Positions 1 through 8,539 of a DNA stretch of 64,000 nucleotides are shown here, piece after piece (the first letter of the stretch is position 1; the number at the start of each line of letters is the position of its first letter). A program made the translations under genes and the position numbers. The notes under the pieces are model-generated. The model did not search any database, was not told where the DNA came from, and was given only the letters and a program-made list of their open reading frames with translations. The stretch comes from Hansschlegelia plantiphila. Its GTDB lineage: Bacteria > Pseudomonadota > Alphaproteobacteria > Rhizobiales > Methylopilaceae. The DNA lies in the NCBI RefSeq assembly GCF_027922265.1, contig NZ_BSFI01000008.1:512001-576000 (forward strand). The letters are read 5' to 3'.

Positions 1-1
1 G

Positions 2-244
2 ACGCGGCTGCCCTTCGTGCGCGCGGTCAGCCCGAACGTGCTGGTCGCCGCCGGCTATTCCGGACAGGGCGTGCTGCTCGGGCCGCTGTTCGGCAAGATC
101 CTGGCCGAGGCGACGGCCGGGCGGCTCGACCGCTTCGACCTGCTGGCGCGGCTGCCGGTCCCGAGCTTTCCGGGGGGCCGCCTGCTGCAGAAGCCGCTGC
201 TCGTCGCCGCCATGAGCTATTACGCGCTCAGGGACAGGCTGTAG
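2..244 (+). CDS. FAD-dependent oxidoreductase, C-terminal fragment (cut by window edge)
   Basis: Only the last 80 residues are inside the window; the frame is open to the left edge, so the gene begins upstream. The visible part has the glycine-rich segment GYSGQGV followed by a helix ending in EATAG, which is the FAD-contacting C-terminal part of DAO-type flavoenzymes such as gamma-glutamylputrescine oxidase (PuuB-like). The family assignment comes from this segment alone. The substrate cannot be told from it. The gene converges on the efflux transporter gene with about 50 bp between the stops and no clear hairpin. Confidence 0.7.
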   Translation, partial: TRLPFVRAVSPNVLVAAGYSGQGVLLGPLFGKILAEATAGRLDRFDLLARLPVPSFPGGRLLQKPLLVAAMSYYALRDRL

Positions 245-293
245 CGGTCAACTCCTCATTCCGGCCGCGCCTGCCCGGATGACGAACGGGCGC

Positions 294-1952
294 TCAATGC
301 GCCGGCGCCGGCGCTGCGCCCGCGCTGGGCTTCTGCACCAGCGGGACCAGCAGGATGATCCCGGAGAACAGGATCGTCATCGCCCAGAACAGATCGCCGA
401 AGGCCAGCACCAGACCTTCCTGGCGCACCATGTTCGCCATCTGCTTGACGGCGGCGAGCTCGGCGTCGGAGCCCATGCGGGCGGAAAAGCCCTGGGTCAG
501 GGTCGAAAGCTGCTCCTCGGCGACCTGGCGGCCCCAGATCACGTGCTCGCGCAGGCGCAGCATGTGGAGATCCTGGCGGTGGTTGAGGAAGGTGTTGATG
601 AAGGCGAGGCCGAAGGCGCCGCCGAGGTTGCGCATCAGATTGAACAGCGCGCTCGCGTTCTTCAGCTTTGGCCGCGGCAGGGTGGCGAGCGAGACCACGT
701 TGATCGGCACCATGCACATCATCAGCGAGACGCCGCGCAGCACCTGCGGAAAGAACAGGTTCCAGAACGCCCAGTCTTTCGTGATGTAGGTGAGGTCGAT
801 GCACGACACCCCGAAGCCTAGGAAGCCGGACGCGATCAGCCAGCGCGGGTCGACCCGGCGGGACAGCATGCCGACGACCGGGGCGGTCAGGAACATGAAC
901 AGGCCGGAGACGAACACCGTCTCGCCGATCTGCAGCGAATCGTAGCCGCGCACCCGGCCAAGGAAGACCGGGTAGAGATAGGTCATGCCGTAGAGGCCGA
1001 TGCCCATGATGAAGGTGAGCAGCGAGCCGACGGCGAAGTTGCGGTCGCGATAGGCCCCGAGGTCGACCAGCGGAATCTTCGCGGCGAAGCAGCGCCAGAA
1101 GAACACTGCGCCGCCGATCACGCCCGCGACGGTGAGGTTGCGGATCGTCTCGTCCTGGAACCAGTCGTCCTTCGCCCCCTCCTCCAGCACGTACTCCATG
1201 CTGCCGAGGAACACGGCGAGCGCGATCAGCGCGAAATAATCGAGGTTTCTGAGCAATCCGGGCTCCGGCTCGTCGAAATCGACGAGGAACCAGGCGAGCA
1301 GCGTGGCGATGGTCCCCGGCACGACGTTGATCAGAAACAGCCAGTGCCAGGACAGCAGCTCGGTGAGGTAGCCGCCGACCGTCGGCCCGACGGTCGGGGC
1401 GAGCGTCACCGTCAGCCCGACCAGCGCCATGATCGACGGCTGGTGGCGCTTGGGGAAGATCGTGTACGCGGCGGCGAACGCGGTCGGGATCATGCCGCCG
1501 CCGATGAAGCCCTGGATCGCCCGGTAGACGATCATTTCCGGCAGCGTCGTCGCCGTCGCGCAGAGCACGCTTGCGACCGTGAAGCCGGCGGCCGAGATCG
1601 AGAACAGCACCCGCGTCGACAGCGCCCGGCCGAGATAGCCGGAGAGCGGGATCATGATGACTTCGGCGATCAGGTAGCTCGTCTGGACCCACGAGATCTC
1701 GTCGGGGCTCGCGGACAGCCCGGCCTGGATCTCGGCCAGCGACGAGGAGACGATCTGGATGTCCAGGATCGCCATGAACATGCCGAAGACGAGCGCGAGG
1801 AACGCGATCAGCCGCCTCGGCGTGACCTGCGGTTCGGGAGGGGGGTTCCCCGCGCCCGAGACGACCGGTGAACTATTAGCCGACGACCCCGTGGGGACGC
1901 GGGTCGGTTCGGCGGCCTTAACGTCGCCCGGAGGGAAGGCGTCGTCGCTCAT
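294..1952 (-). CDS. DHA2-family (EmrB-like) MFS drug efflux permease
   Basis: This 552-residue inner-membrane protein is of the length expected for 14-helix DHA2 transporters. After a Pro/Ser-rich cytoplasmic tail of about 45 residues the first helix carries LDIQIVSSSLAEIQ, matching the DHA2 signature LDxTIVNVALP, then EISWVQTSYLIAEV in helix 2. It would export drugs or toxic amphiphiles by proton antiport. It lies 27 bp downstream of the HlyD-type adaptor gene on the same strand, the usual emrA-emrB order, so the two probably form one transcript under the promoter at about 3312-3340. No outer-membrane TolC partner is present in the window. Confidence 0.93.
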   Translation of the reverse strand: MSDDAFPPGDVKAAEPTRVPTGSSANSSPVVSGAGNPPPEPQVTPRRLIAFLALVFGMFMAILDIQIVSSSLAEIQAGLSASPDEISWVQTSYLIAEVIMIPLSGYLGRALSTRVLFSISAAGFTVASVLCATATTLPEMIVYRAIQGFIGGGMIPTAFAAAYTIFPKRHQPSIMALVGLTVTLAPTVGPTVGGYLTELLSWHWLFLINVVPGTIATLLAWFLVDFDEPEPGLLRNLDYFALIALAVFLGSMEYVLEEGAKDDWFQDETIRNLTVAGVIGGAVFFWRCFAAKIPLVDLGAYRDRNFAVGSLLTFIMGIGLYGMTYLYPVFLGRVRGYDSLQIGETVFVSGLFMFLTAPVVGMLSRRVDPRWLIASGFLGFGVSCIDLTYITKDWAFWNLFFPQVLRGVSLMMCMVPINVVSLATLPRPKLKNASALFNLMRNLGGAFGLAFINTFLNHRQDLHMLRLREHVIWGRQVAEEQLSTLTQGFSARMGSDAELAAVKQMANMVRQEGLVLAFGDLFWAMTILFSGIILLVPLVQKPSAGAAPAPAH

Positions 1953-1979
1953 CGGTTGCGTCTCGGACGCGGGGTCACG

Positions 1980-3221
1980 TCAACGCCGCGGGGTGGCGGC
2001 GCTGGACGTCTCTTGCGGCGCGGTGCGGGTGTCGACCGCGGCGATCACGGACATGCCGGGGCGCAGGCGGCCCCTGGCGACGTCCGCCGGATCGACGCGG
2101 ATGCGCACGGGCACGCGCTGCACGATCTTGGTGAAGTTTCCTGTCGCGTTCTCCGGCGGCAGCAGGCTGAACTGGGCGCCCGAGGCCGGCGCGAGGCTGT
2201 CGACCACGCCCGTCACGTCGTGCTCGGGATAGGCGTCGACGGAGAGCCGGACCGTCGAGCCCGGCTGGACGTCGGCGAGCTGGGTTTCCTTGAAGTTGGC
2301 GTCGACATAGACGCGGTCGAGCGGCACGACCGCCATCAGGCGCTTGGCGACCGTCACATAGTCGCCGACCTGCACCGACTTGTTGCCCACGACGCCGTCG
2401 AAGGGCGCGCGGATCACGGTTGCGTCGAGGTCGCGCTGGCGCTGGGCGCGCGCTGTCGCAAGCTCGGCCAGCGTGCGCTCCGCCTCGCCCTTCTGAGCGA
2501 CCAGCACGTCGCGGTTGGCCTCCGCCGCGGTCACGCCGGCCTTGGCGGCCTCCACCGCCGCCGCGCTGCGGTCCCGGTCGGCCTTGGCGAGGTCGAGGTT
2601 CTGGCGGCTGCCGAAAGTCGACTTCGCAAGCTGCTGCGCACGGTCGAAATCGGCGGCGGCGCGGGCGCTGTCGGCGTTGGCGGAATCGACCTGGGCCTTC
2701 GCCTGCGCGATCTGCGCTGCGGAGGCCGCGATCTGCTTGTCGAAGCGCGCGACGGTCGCGGTCTGGGTCGCGATCTTGCCGTCCGCGGCGGCGACCGCGA
2801 GGCGGTAGTCGCCGTCCTCGAGCGTGACGAGCGGCTCGCCGGTCTTGACCAGCGCGTTCTGCTCGACGGCGACCTGCGCGACATAGCCCGAGACCTTGGG
2901 CGACATCACCGCCATATCGGCGCCGACATAGGCGTCGTCGGTCTGCACCAGGAAACGGCCGTCCACCAGCCAGTCGTAGCCGTACCAGCCGCCGAAGCCG
3001 AGCGCGGCCAGGACGACCGCGCCGAGCAGCAAGCGCTTGGTCGGAGGACGGCGGGCGTCAGTCTTCGCTGGCGCGCCAACGACGCCATCCGGCGCCGTCC
3101 GCTCGATGACGGGAGCGCCGTCGGCGCGCCGGTCCTTCGGCGCTTCGTCGGTCACCGTCGCCGGGGCCGCCACCAGGCGGGGACGCGGCGAATCGTCGAT
3201 CTGAGCCTGCGATGTCGCCAT
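1980..3221 (-). CDS. HlyD/EmrA-family periplasmic adaptor subunit
   Basis: A 413-residue membrane-fusion protein: a cytoplasmic N-terminus, one transmembrane segment (LLLGAVVLAALGFGGWYGY, about residues 60-78), a biotinyl-lipoyl-like domain beginning at DAYVGADMAVMSPKVSGYV, a long alpha-hairpin coiled coil, then the second half of the lipoyl domain (ATVIRAPFDGVVGNKSVQVGDYV) and a beta-barrel. It couples the EmrB-like pump to an outer-membrane channel. An upstream in-frame ATG at 3308 is rejected as the start because it lies inside a perfect operator palindrome and downstream of the predicted -10; the ATG at 3221 (MATSQAQ) is used instead. Confidence 0.92.
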   Translation of the reverse strand: MATSQAQIDDSPRPRLVAAPATVTDEAPKDRRADGAPVIERTAPDGVVGAPAKTDARRPPTKRLLLGAVVLAALGFGGWYGYDWLVDGRFLVQTDDAYVGADMAVMSPKVSGYVAQVAVEQNALVKTGEPLVTLEDGDYRLAVAAADGKIATQTATVARFDKQIAASAAQIAQAKAQVDSANADSARAAADFDRAQQLAKSTFGSRQNLDLAKADRDRSAAAVEAAKAGVTAAEANRDVLVAQKGEAERTLAELATARAQRQRDLDATVIRAPFDGVVGNKSVQVGDYVTVAKRLMAVVPLDRVYVDANFKETQLADVQPGSTVRLSVDAYPEHDVTGVVDSLAPASGAQFSLLPPENATGNFTKIVQRVPVRIRVDPADVARGRLRPGMSVIAAVDTRTAPQETSSAATPRR

Positions 3222-3287
3222 TAGCGTGCGTCGGACCTGAGATGCCGGGAGCGGCCGAAAATCAGCGGCGAAACCACCGGCGAAAGA

Positions 3288-3308
3288 TTGACCGAACCGT
3301 TCGGTCAA
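3288..3308. promoter_or_regulatory. TetR-type operator O1 of the efflux operon
   Basis: Perfect inverted repeat with 9-bp arms TTGACCGAA and TTCGGTCAA around a 3-bp spacer. It sits just downstream of the predicted -10 box on the minus strand, covering the likely transcription start. The GACCGAAC/GTTCGGTC type of palindrome is typical of TetR-family repressors. No tetR gene is in the window. Confidence 0.75.
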
Positions 3309-3311
3309 TGG

Positions 3312-3340
3312 ACGTTAGCGCGCGTTTTGCGGCGTTGCAA
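3312..3340 (-). promoter_or_regulatory. Sigma70-like promoter of the efflux operon
   Basis: Reading the minus strand, TTGCAA (3340-3335) and TAACGT (3317-3312) are separated by exactly 17 bp. The promoter lies between the two palindromes O1 and O2, so bound repressor would occlude both sides. The predicted start site would be near 3305, giving an untranslated leader of roughly 85 nt before the ATG at 3221. Confidence 0.6.
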
Positions 3341-3343
3341 GTA

Positions 3344-3362
3344 TGACCGAACGGTTCGGTCA
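3344..3362. promoter_or_regulatory. TetR-type operator O2 of the efflux operon
   Basis: Perfect inverted repeat with 9-bp arms TGACCGAAC and GTTCGGTCA around one central base. It abuts the -35 element. Its centre is 55 bp from the centre of O1, close to five helical turns, so the two sites face nearly the same side of the helix. It has the same half-site as O1. Confidence 0.75.
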
Positions 3363-3415
3363 ATTTTTAATGACCACAACCCCCGGCATCGGAACGAGCC
3401 GGACCGCCGGCCGCG

Positions 3416-4339
3416 CTATCCTCTCGCGAACAGTTGAAGCAAATGATGCGCGATCGCGGCGGGCGGCGGGGCCGAAAGCCCCAGCTCGTGCTCCCCGGTC
3501 AGCAGCCTGGCGACCTCGTCGCGCGTGAACCAGCGCGCGTCGTCGAGCTCGGAGCGGTCGACGGTCAGTTCGTCTCCGAGCGCCTTGGCCACGACGCCCA
3601 GCATCAGCTGCGACGGAAACGGCCAGGGTTGCGAGAAGGCGTAGCCGACGGATCCGATCGCCACTCCGGCCTCCTCCATGATCTCGCGGCGGGCGGCGGC
3701 CTCGATGGTCTCGCCCGGCTCCACGAAGCCTGCGAGGCACGACCACATGCCCTCGGGGAAGCGCGGCTGGCGGCCGAGAAGGCATCGGTCGCCGATCGTG
3801 ACGAGCATGATGACGACCGGGTCGACGCGCGGGAAATGCTGCGTCCCGCAGGACGGGCATTCGCGCCGCCATCCGCCGCCGGCAACGTCGGTCGCCGCCC
3901 CGCAATTCGCGCAGAAGCCGTGCCGGGCGTGCCAGGACAGCATGCTCTTCGCGAGCCCGGCCAGGGCGAGCGGCTCGCCGGCCAGGCGGCCGTCGGTCGC
4001 GAGCGCGCGGAGGTCCTCGACGAATGTCCCCGGCGCAGGCTCGGTCTCGGCGGGAAGCTGGACTGCGAACACCGGCCCGCCGTCGGAGCGGCCGAGGAAC
4101 ATCCACGGCTCGGCCGCGCCGAGCGCTGCGGCCTCGGCGGCGTCGAACAGCAGTTCGAGCGCGCCGCACGCGGCCTTCAGCATGGGCCGTTCGCCCGCGA
4201 AGACCACCATACGACGGGCGCCGTCGCCCTGCTGGACGGCGATGAAGGCGGGGTCGTGCCGGTTGTCGCCCGCGCGTTCGAGCGCGAGGCCGGCATAGCC
4301 GAGGTCGGCGGCAGACGGGGAAAAGGGCTGGTCGGTCAT
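3416..4339 (-). CDS. nudC: NADH pyrophosphatase NudC (Nudix hydrolase)
   Basis: A 307-residue Nudix enzyme that hydrolyses NAD(H) to NMN(H) and AMP and in other bacteria removes NAD caps from RNA. A zinc ribbon of four cysteines (CANC and CPSC, about residues 140-163) precedes the Nudix box, which begins GFVEPGETIEAAARREIMEE. The NudC-specific SQPWPFPSQLM motif follows. The start is taken at ATG 4339 (MTDQPFS). Extending to 4438 would run the coding region backwards into the SRP RNA gene and add 33 atypical residues. It is separated from the efflux operon by that operon's own promoter. Confidence 0.95.
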   Translation of the reverse strand: MTDQPFSPSAADLGYAGLALERAGDNRHDPAFIAVQQGDGARRMVVFAGERPMLKAACGALELLFDAAEAAALGAAEPWMFLGRSDGGPVFAVQLPAETEPAPGTFVEDLRALATDGRLAGEPLALAGLAKSMLSWHARHGFCANCGAATDVAGGGWRRECPSCGTQHFPRVDPVVIMLVTIGDRCLLGRQPRFPEGMWSCLAGFVEPGETIEAAARREIMEEAGVAIGSVGYAFSQPWPFPSQLMLGVVAKALGDELTVDRSELDDARWFTRDEVARLLTGEHELGLSAPPPAAIAHHLLQLFARG

Positions 4340-4401
4340 GGTCACGGGCTCAAAACGCGGCGGCGGACGCTTGCATGGGCGCCCCCTGAGAGGCCATATA
4401 G

Positions 4402-4506
4402 CGTCCGGGAGGTTGGCGATGGGCGTGTTCCTCGCCAACCGGGTCAGGTCCGAAAGGAAGCAGCCCCAACGAGACCGATACGGGTCGTCGTCCGACCTCC
4501 CACCTT
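4402..4506 (+). ncRNA. ffs: Signal recognition particle RNA, small bacterial type (4.5S)
   Basis: The conserved SRP domain IV core is seen as GGTCAGGTCCGAAAGGAAGC at 4442-4461 followed by AGCCCC. The ends close as a hairpin: GGGAGGT at 4407-4413 pairs with ACCTCCC at 4495-4501. Length of about 100 nt fits the small alphaproteobacterial form. The RNA scaffolds Ffh for co-translational membrane targeting. Its position just ahead of dnaX-ybaB-recR is the gene order often found in Hyphomicrobiales. Exact ends are approximate. Confidence 0.93.
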
Positions 4507-4528
4507 CATCTTAGGGCGCCGCATTCTC

Positions 4529-4655
4529 ACCTCTCCCCGGCGGGGAGAGGTCGCGAGGCGAAGCCGAGCCGATGAGGGGAAATCGGGTTTGCAGGATAGG
4601 GCTCAGTCCCCTCACCCGGCCCTGCGGGCCGACCTCTCCCCATTGGCGAGAGGTG
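4529..4655. repeat. Intergenic palindromic repeat, CCTCTCCCC family
   Basis: Between ffs and dnaX lies a set of hairpins: ACCTCTCCCC (4529-4538) with GGGGAGAGGT (4542-4551); GATGAGGGGA (4571-4580) with the CCCCTCA at 4608-4614; a GGCCC/GGGCC stem; and ACCTCTCCCC near 4632 facing GGCGAGAGGT. Related, more degenerate copies occur at 13938-13960 and 31524-31643. This looks like a dispersed non-coding repeat, not a gene-specific signal, although it must be transcribed ahead of dnaX. Confidence 0.7.
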
Positions 4656-4668
4656 AAGAAGGCTCCCG

Positions 4669-6426
4669 ATGACCGCGACTCCCTACCGCGTCCTCGCCCG
4701 AAAATACCGGCCGCAGCGCTTCGAGGACCTCATCGGCCAGGAGCCGATGGTCCGCACGCTTCGCAACAGCTTCACCTCCGGCCGCATCGCCCAGGCGTGG
4801 ATCCTCACTGGCGTGCGCGGCGTCGGCAAGACGACAACGGCCCGCATCCTCGCCCGCGCGCTGAATTACGAGCGCGCCGACGGCTCGGGGGCGCCGACCA
4901 CCGACCTTTCCGAACTCGGCGTGCACTGCGAAGCGATCATGGAATCGCGGCATGTCGACGTGATCGAGATGGACGCGGCCTCGCACACCGGCGTCGCGGA
5001 CGTGCGCTCGATCCTCGAGACGGTGCACTACGCGCCGGTGATGGCCCGCTACAAGGTGTTCATCATCGACGAAGTCCACATGCTCTCGACGAGCGCCTTC
5101 AACGCGTTTCTGAAGACGCTGGAGGAGCCGCCGCCGCACGTGAAGTTCGTGTTCGCGACGACCGAGCTGCGCAAGGTGCCGGTGACGGTGCTGTCGCGCT
5201 GCCAGAGCTTTTCGCTGCGCCGGGTCGCGGCCGACGAGATGACCGCCCACCTCTCGCGCATCGCCGCGGCCGAGGAGGTCAGCGTCGAGGACGAGGCGCT
5301 CGCCGTCATCGCCCGCGCCTCCGAAGGCTCGGTGCGCGACGCGCTGTCGCTGCTCGATCAGGCGATCGCCCATGGGGAGGGCCGGGTCGAGGCTCAGGCC
5401 GTGCGCGGCATGCTCGGCCTCGCCGACCGCTCCGGAATTCTTGACCTATTCGACGCGGTGATGCGCGGCGACGCCGGCGGCGCTCTGGCGGGCTTCCGAT
5501 CCGCCCACGAGGCCGGCGCCGACCCGGCCTCGGTGCTCGCGGACCTGGCCGAGGCCGTGCATCTCGTCACCCGCATCAAGCTTGCGCCGAAGGCGGCCGA
5601 CGATCCCGCGCTCACCGAGGGCGAGCGGGTCCGCGGCCGGGAGTTCGCGGAAAAGCTGTCGATGCGGGCGCTGTCGCGCGCCTGGCAGATGCTGCTGAAG
5701 GGCGTCTCCGAGGTCCAGGTCGCGCCGAAGCCCGCCCAGGCCGCGGACATGGTTCTGGTGCGGCTGGCTTACGCCTCCGACCTGCCGACGCCCGACGAGA
5801 TGCTGCGCAAGCTCGACGGCGCCGAAGCCTCCCCGCCGCCGCGTGGTCCGGCGCCGAGCGGCCCGTCCGGCGGCCCGCGTCCGGCGGAGCCGATGGGCCC
5901 GGCGCGCTCGAGCCCGGCGCTCGCCGCGGCCCGCGACTACGCGCCCGAGGCCGCCCAGGCGCCGCCGCATGCTCAGGCGGAGCCGACCATCCGCCTGCAG
6001 CGTTTCGAGGATCTGGTCGCTCTCGCGAACCGCAACCGCGACATCCAGATGCGCTATGCGCTGGAGCGCCAGATGCGGGTCGTGCGCTTCGAGGACGGCA
6101 GGCTGGAGTTCGAGCCGACCGCCGACGCGCCGACCGATCTCGCCAACGCCGTCGCCCGCAAGCTGAAGGACTGGACCAACCAGCGCTGGATGGTCTCGGT
6201 CGCCGCCGGAGAAGGCGCCCCGACGCTGCACGAGATGCAGGAGGCGCAGGCCGCGGCTCGCCTTGCGGGAATCTCCGCCCATCCGTCGGTCCGCGCGATC
6301 CTCGACCGGGCGCCGGGCGCCGTGATCGTCGACGTCCGCCACCGCACGGCGGATGCGGCCCAGCCCGAGCTTGACGCCGCGGCGAGCGACGCCCTACCTC
6401 CGGTCGACGACGACGAAGACCTCTGA
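4669..6426 (+). CDS. dnaX: DNA polymerase III subunit gamma/tau
   Basis: A 585-residue clamp-loader ATPase. The N-terminus [20 protein letters not shown] is classic. Walker A is [11 protein letters not shown] (about residues 47-57), Walker B is IIDEVHML, and the SRC sensor is in [10 protein letters not shown]. The segment that usually holds a four-cysteine zinc module has only one Cys ([15 protein letters not shown]), so the zinc site appears lost. After domain III (about residue 380) a Pro-rich linker leads to a C-terminal tau-like domain that would contact DnaE. ybaB follows after 16 bp, and recR further on, suggesting co-transcription. Confidence 0.97.
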   Translation: MTATPYRVLARKYRPQRFEDLIGQEPMVRTLRNSFTSGRIAQAWILTGVRGVGKTTTARILARALNYERADGSGAPTTDLSELGVHCEAIMESRHVDVIEMDAASHTGVADVRSILETVHYAPVMARYKVFIIDEVHMLSTSAFNAFLKTLEEPPPHVKFVFATTELRKVPVTVLSRCQSFSLRRVAADEMTAHLSRIAAAEEVSVEDEALAVIARASEGSVRDALSLLDQAIAHGEGRVEAQAVRGMLGLADRSGILDLFDAVMRGDAGGALAGFRSAHEAGADPASVLADLAEAVHLVTRIKLAPKAADDPALTEGERVRGREFAEKLSMRALSRAWQMLLKGVSEVQVAPKPAQAADMVLVRLAYASDLPTPDEMLRKLDGAEASPPPRGPAPSGPSGGPRPAEPMGPARSSPALAAARDYAPEAAQAPPHAQAEPTIRLQRFEDLVALANRNRDIQMRYALERQMRVVRFEDGRLEFEPTADAPTDLANAVARKLKDWTNQRWMVSVAAGEGAPTLHEMQEAQAAARLAGISAHPSVRAILDRAPGAVIVDVRHRTADAAQPELDAAASDALPPVDDDEDL

Positions 6427-6442
6427 CGGGAGCGGAAGCGGA

Positions 6443-6763
6443 ATGCGCGACATCATGGGCATGATGGCGAAGGCGAAAGAGCTCCAGCAGAAGATGCAGG
6501 ACGCCCAGGCCGAGCTTGAGCAGGTGATCGTGGAAGGCGCCTCCGGCGGCGGCGCGGTCAAGGTCACGCTCTCCGCCAAGGGCGAGCTCCGCGCCATCGC
6601 GATCGATCCCGGCCTCATGAAGCCGGACGAGGCCGAGATCCTCGAGGACCTGATCATCGCAGCCCACGCCGACGCCCGCGCCAAGGCCGACGCCGCGATG
6701 CAGGAGAAGATGGCGGGCGTGACCGCCGGCCTGCCGATCCCTCCCGGCATGAAGCTGTTCTGA
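6443..6763 (+). CDS. ybaB: YbaB/EbfC-family nucleoid-associated protein
   Basis: A 106-residue DNA-binding protein. [20 protein letters not shown] begins the N-terminal amphipathic helix, followed by the beta-sheet ([16 protein letters not shown]) and a C-terminal helix ending in [11 protein letters not shown], all typical of YbaB. The protein forms dimers that bind DNA non-specifically. The ATG at 6443 is used; a reading frame open further upstream overlaps dnaX and adds unrelated residues. It sits between dnaX and recR as in most proteobacteria. Confidence 0.96.
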   Translation: MRDIMGMMAKAKELQQKMQDAQAELEQVIVEGASGGGAVKVTLSAKGELRAIAIDPGLMKPDEAEILEDLIIAAHADARAKADAAMQEKMAGVTAGLPIPPGMKLF

Positions 6764-6790
6764 GAGCGCTGCTCGCGCGATCATAAAACG

Positions 6791-6885
6791 CGCCGTCGTC
6801 CTCCGGCTTGACCGGAGGACCCATGTTCGAGCGTAGCGCTCTACGCCCGGCATGGATGGTCCGGTCGAGCCGGACCATGACGAGT
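6791..6885. repeat. Intergenic repeat family B, copy 1 (CCTCCGG hairpins)
   Basis: Two hairpins in tandem between ybaB and recR: GTCCTCCGG (6798-6806) with CCGGAGGAC (6812-6820), and ATGGTCCGG (6856-6864) with CCGGACCAT (6870-6878), with GAGCGTAGCGCTC between them. An inverted copy lies at 8430-8520. It could act as a transcription attenuator between ybaB and recR, but its recurrence points to a dispersed repeat. Confidence 0.7.
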
Positions 6886-6920
6886 TTCATGCTGCGCGCG
6901 CCCGCTAAACCGAAAACCCC

Positions 6921-7526
6921 ATGTCCCGCACCCCAGCCGGCCCCGAGATTGAGCGACTGATCCAGCTTCTGGCGAAACTGCCGGGGCTCGGGCCGCGTTC
7001 GGCGCGCCGCGCCGCGCTGCACCTGCTGATGCGCAAGGACAAGCTGCTGGAGCCGCTGTCGGAGGCGATGCGGATCGCCTGCGAGCGGGTGGTGGTGTGC
7101 GAGACCTGCGCCAACGTCGACACCCAAAACCCCTGCTCGATCTGCCGCGACCCCCGCCGGGACGGCGCGACGCTCGTCGTCGTCGAGGACGTCTCCGACC
7201 TCTGGGCGCTGGAGCGCTCCGGCGCGGTCTCCGCCCGCTACCACGTCCTCGGCGGCACGCTGTCTCCGCTCGACGGGCGCGGGCCGGAGGATCTGAACCT
7301 CGCGACCCTCGCCGACCGCGCGGCGGACCCGGAGGTGCGCGAGGTCATCATCGCGGTCAACGCCACCGTCGAGGGCCAGACCACCGCGCATTACGTGACG
7401 GACCTTCTCGCCGGATCGGACGTGAAGGTGACGCGCCTCGCCCACGGCGTGCCCGTCGGCGGCGAGCTCGACTACCTCGACGACGGCACGCTGGCCGCCG
7501 CGATCCGGAGCCGGACGGCGTTCTAG
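6921..7526 (+). CDS. recR: Recombination mediator protein RecR
   Basis: A 201-residue protein of the RecFOR pathway that helps load RecA on gapped DNA. The helix-hairpin-helix ([17 protein letters not shown], about residues 20-36) is followed by a zinc finger with Cys60, Cys63, Cys72 and Cys75, then a Toprim domain starting at [15 protein letters not shown] and the C-terminal Walker-B-like region. It ends convergently with the glutamine amidotransferase gene, and the two stop codons overlap in a single CTAG at 7523-7526. Confidence 0.97.
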   Translation: MSRTPAGPEIERLIQLLAKLPGLGPRSARRAALHLLMRKDKLLEPLSEAMRIACERVVVCETCANVDTQNPCSICRDPRRDGATLVVVEDVSDLWALERSGAVSARYHVLGGTLSPLDGRGPEDLNLATLADRAADPEVREVIIAVNATVEGQTTAHYVTDLLAGSDVKVTRLAHGVPVGGELDYLDDGTLAAAIRSRTAF

Positions 7527-8404
7527 GCCCGCCCGCGCGCGCTCGCCGTGGGCAGCACCTGGGCGCTCAGCCAGTTGATCAGTTCGGTGCGGCGGATCCG
7601 GGGGTCTGTCACCGACGGGGCGATCCCGAGCCGCCACGCGACGTCCTTGCGGGCGGGGTCGGCGTCGAGCGCGACGAGATCGGAGACGTAGAGTCCGGCC
7701 TCCTCGGGCGAGCGGAAGAAGCCCTCCTCGACCATGATAGGCGTGATGCGGCTCAGGATGCCGCCGAGCTCGGTGAACGTGTATTCCGGGTGGAACTGGA
7801 CGCCCCAGAACACGCCATTGCCGTGCCGGATCTCGGCGGCCTGCACCGCGCAGAGCTCATTGGTCGCGGTGACGGTCGCGCCCTCGGGCAGCACGGCGAC
7901 CTCGTCCGAGTGAATCGCGGGCGCGTCGAAGGCCTCCAGCCTGCCGGCGTGGAGTCCCGAGGCGCGGCCGGCCTCCGTCAGGCGGATCGAGCGCGCGACG
8001 CCGACCTCGCGGCCCTGAGGGTTGCGCTTCACCTCGCCGCCGGCGGCGGCCGCCGCCACCTGCAGGCCCCAGCACGAGCCGAAGAACGGGACGCCGGCGT
8101 CGAACACGGCGCGCGCGAACGCGACCTGGGCGAGCGACTCCGGCTCCGCCTTCCAGAGGTTCAGGCCGGAGCCGGTGATAGCGACGCCGTCATAGCCTGC
8201 AAGGTCCTCGCCCGCCGGCAGGGCCGCGCCGGCGTCTGCGGGGTAGCAGATATCGGTCAGGAGGGACGCGCCGAGGTCGCGCGCGAGCCTCGTCAGGACG
8301 TCGGCGTAGAACGCGCTCGGCGTCTGGCCCGACACGGCGGCGTGCCGCTCGCGGAGTGCGGGCGTGCCGCCTTCGGCGACGAGGATGCGGAGCGGGCGGG
8401 TCAT
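7523..8404 (-). CDS. Class I glutamine amidotransferase (GuaA/PuuD-like amidase)
   Basis: A 293-residue stand-alone class I amidotransferase. The nucleophile elbow is GSCWGLQ with Cys111, and the catalytic His205 and Glu207 are in [10 protein letters not shown]. There is no synthetase domain, so it may be a gamma-glutamyl hydrolase or the amidase half of an unseen partner. It is downstream of an aldehyde dehydrogenase and an ethanolamine-type permease on the same strand, which suggests removal of a gamma-glutamyl protecting group from an oxidised amine. That role is inference. The start at 8404 (MTRPLRIL) is chosen; upstream in-frame residues lie in a repeat. Confidence 0.85.
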   Translation of the reverse strand: MTRPLRILVAEGGTPALRERHAAVSGQTPSAFYADVLTRLARDLGASLLTDICYPADAGAALPAGEDLAGYDGVAITGSGLNLWKAEPESLAQVAFARAVFDAGVPFFGSCWGLQVAAAAAGGEVKRNPQGREVGVARSIRLTEAGRASGLHAGRLEAFDAPAIHSDEVAVLPEGATVTATNELCAVQAAEIRHGNGVFWGVQFHPEYTFTELGGILSRITPIMVEEGFFRSPEEAGLYVSDLVALDADPARKDVAWRLGIAPSVTDPRIRRTELINWLSAQVLPTASARGRA

Positions 8405-8429
8405 GAAAGCAAGTCCTGTGGCGCTCCGG

Positions 8430-8520
8430 TCCGACGGATTGGTCCGGCTTGACCGATCCATCCGTATGGGGTGCGGAGCTACGCTCGTGCGCGGGTCCTC
8501 CGGTCAAGCCGGAGGACGAC
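8430..8520. repeat. Intergenic repeat family B, copy 2 (inverted relative to copy 1)
   Basis: GTCCTCCGG (8495-8503) and CCGGAGGAC (8509-8517) form a hairpin whose loop TCAAG is the complement of the loop CTTGA in copy 1. A second part (GGTCCGGCTTGACCGATCC, about 8440-8458) matches the other hairpin of copy 1. The two copies therefore flank recR and the amidotransferase as inverted repeats about 1.6 kb apart. Confidence 0.7.
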
Positions 8521-8539
8521 GGGTTTGTTCTGAAGGGCC

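Noticed and set aside
3222..3308. N-terminal extension of the HlyD protein from ATG 3308
   Set aside because: The ATG lies within operator O1 and at or before the predicted transcription start.
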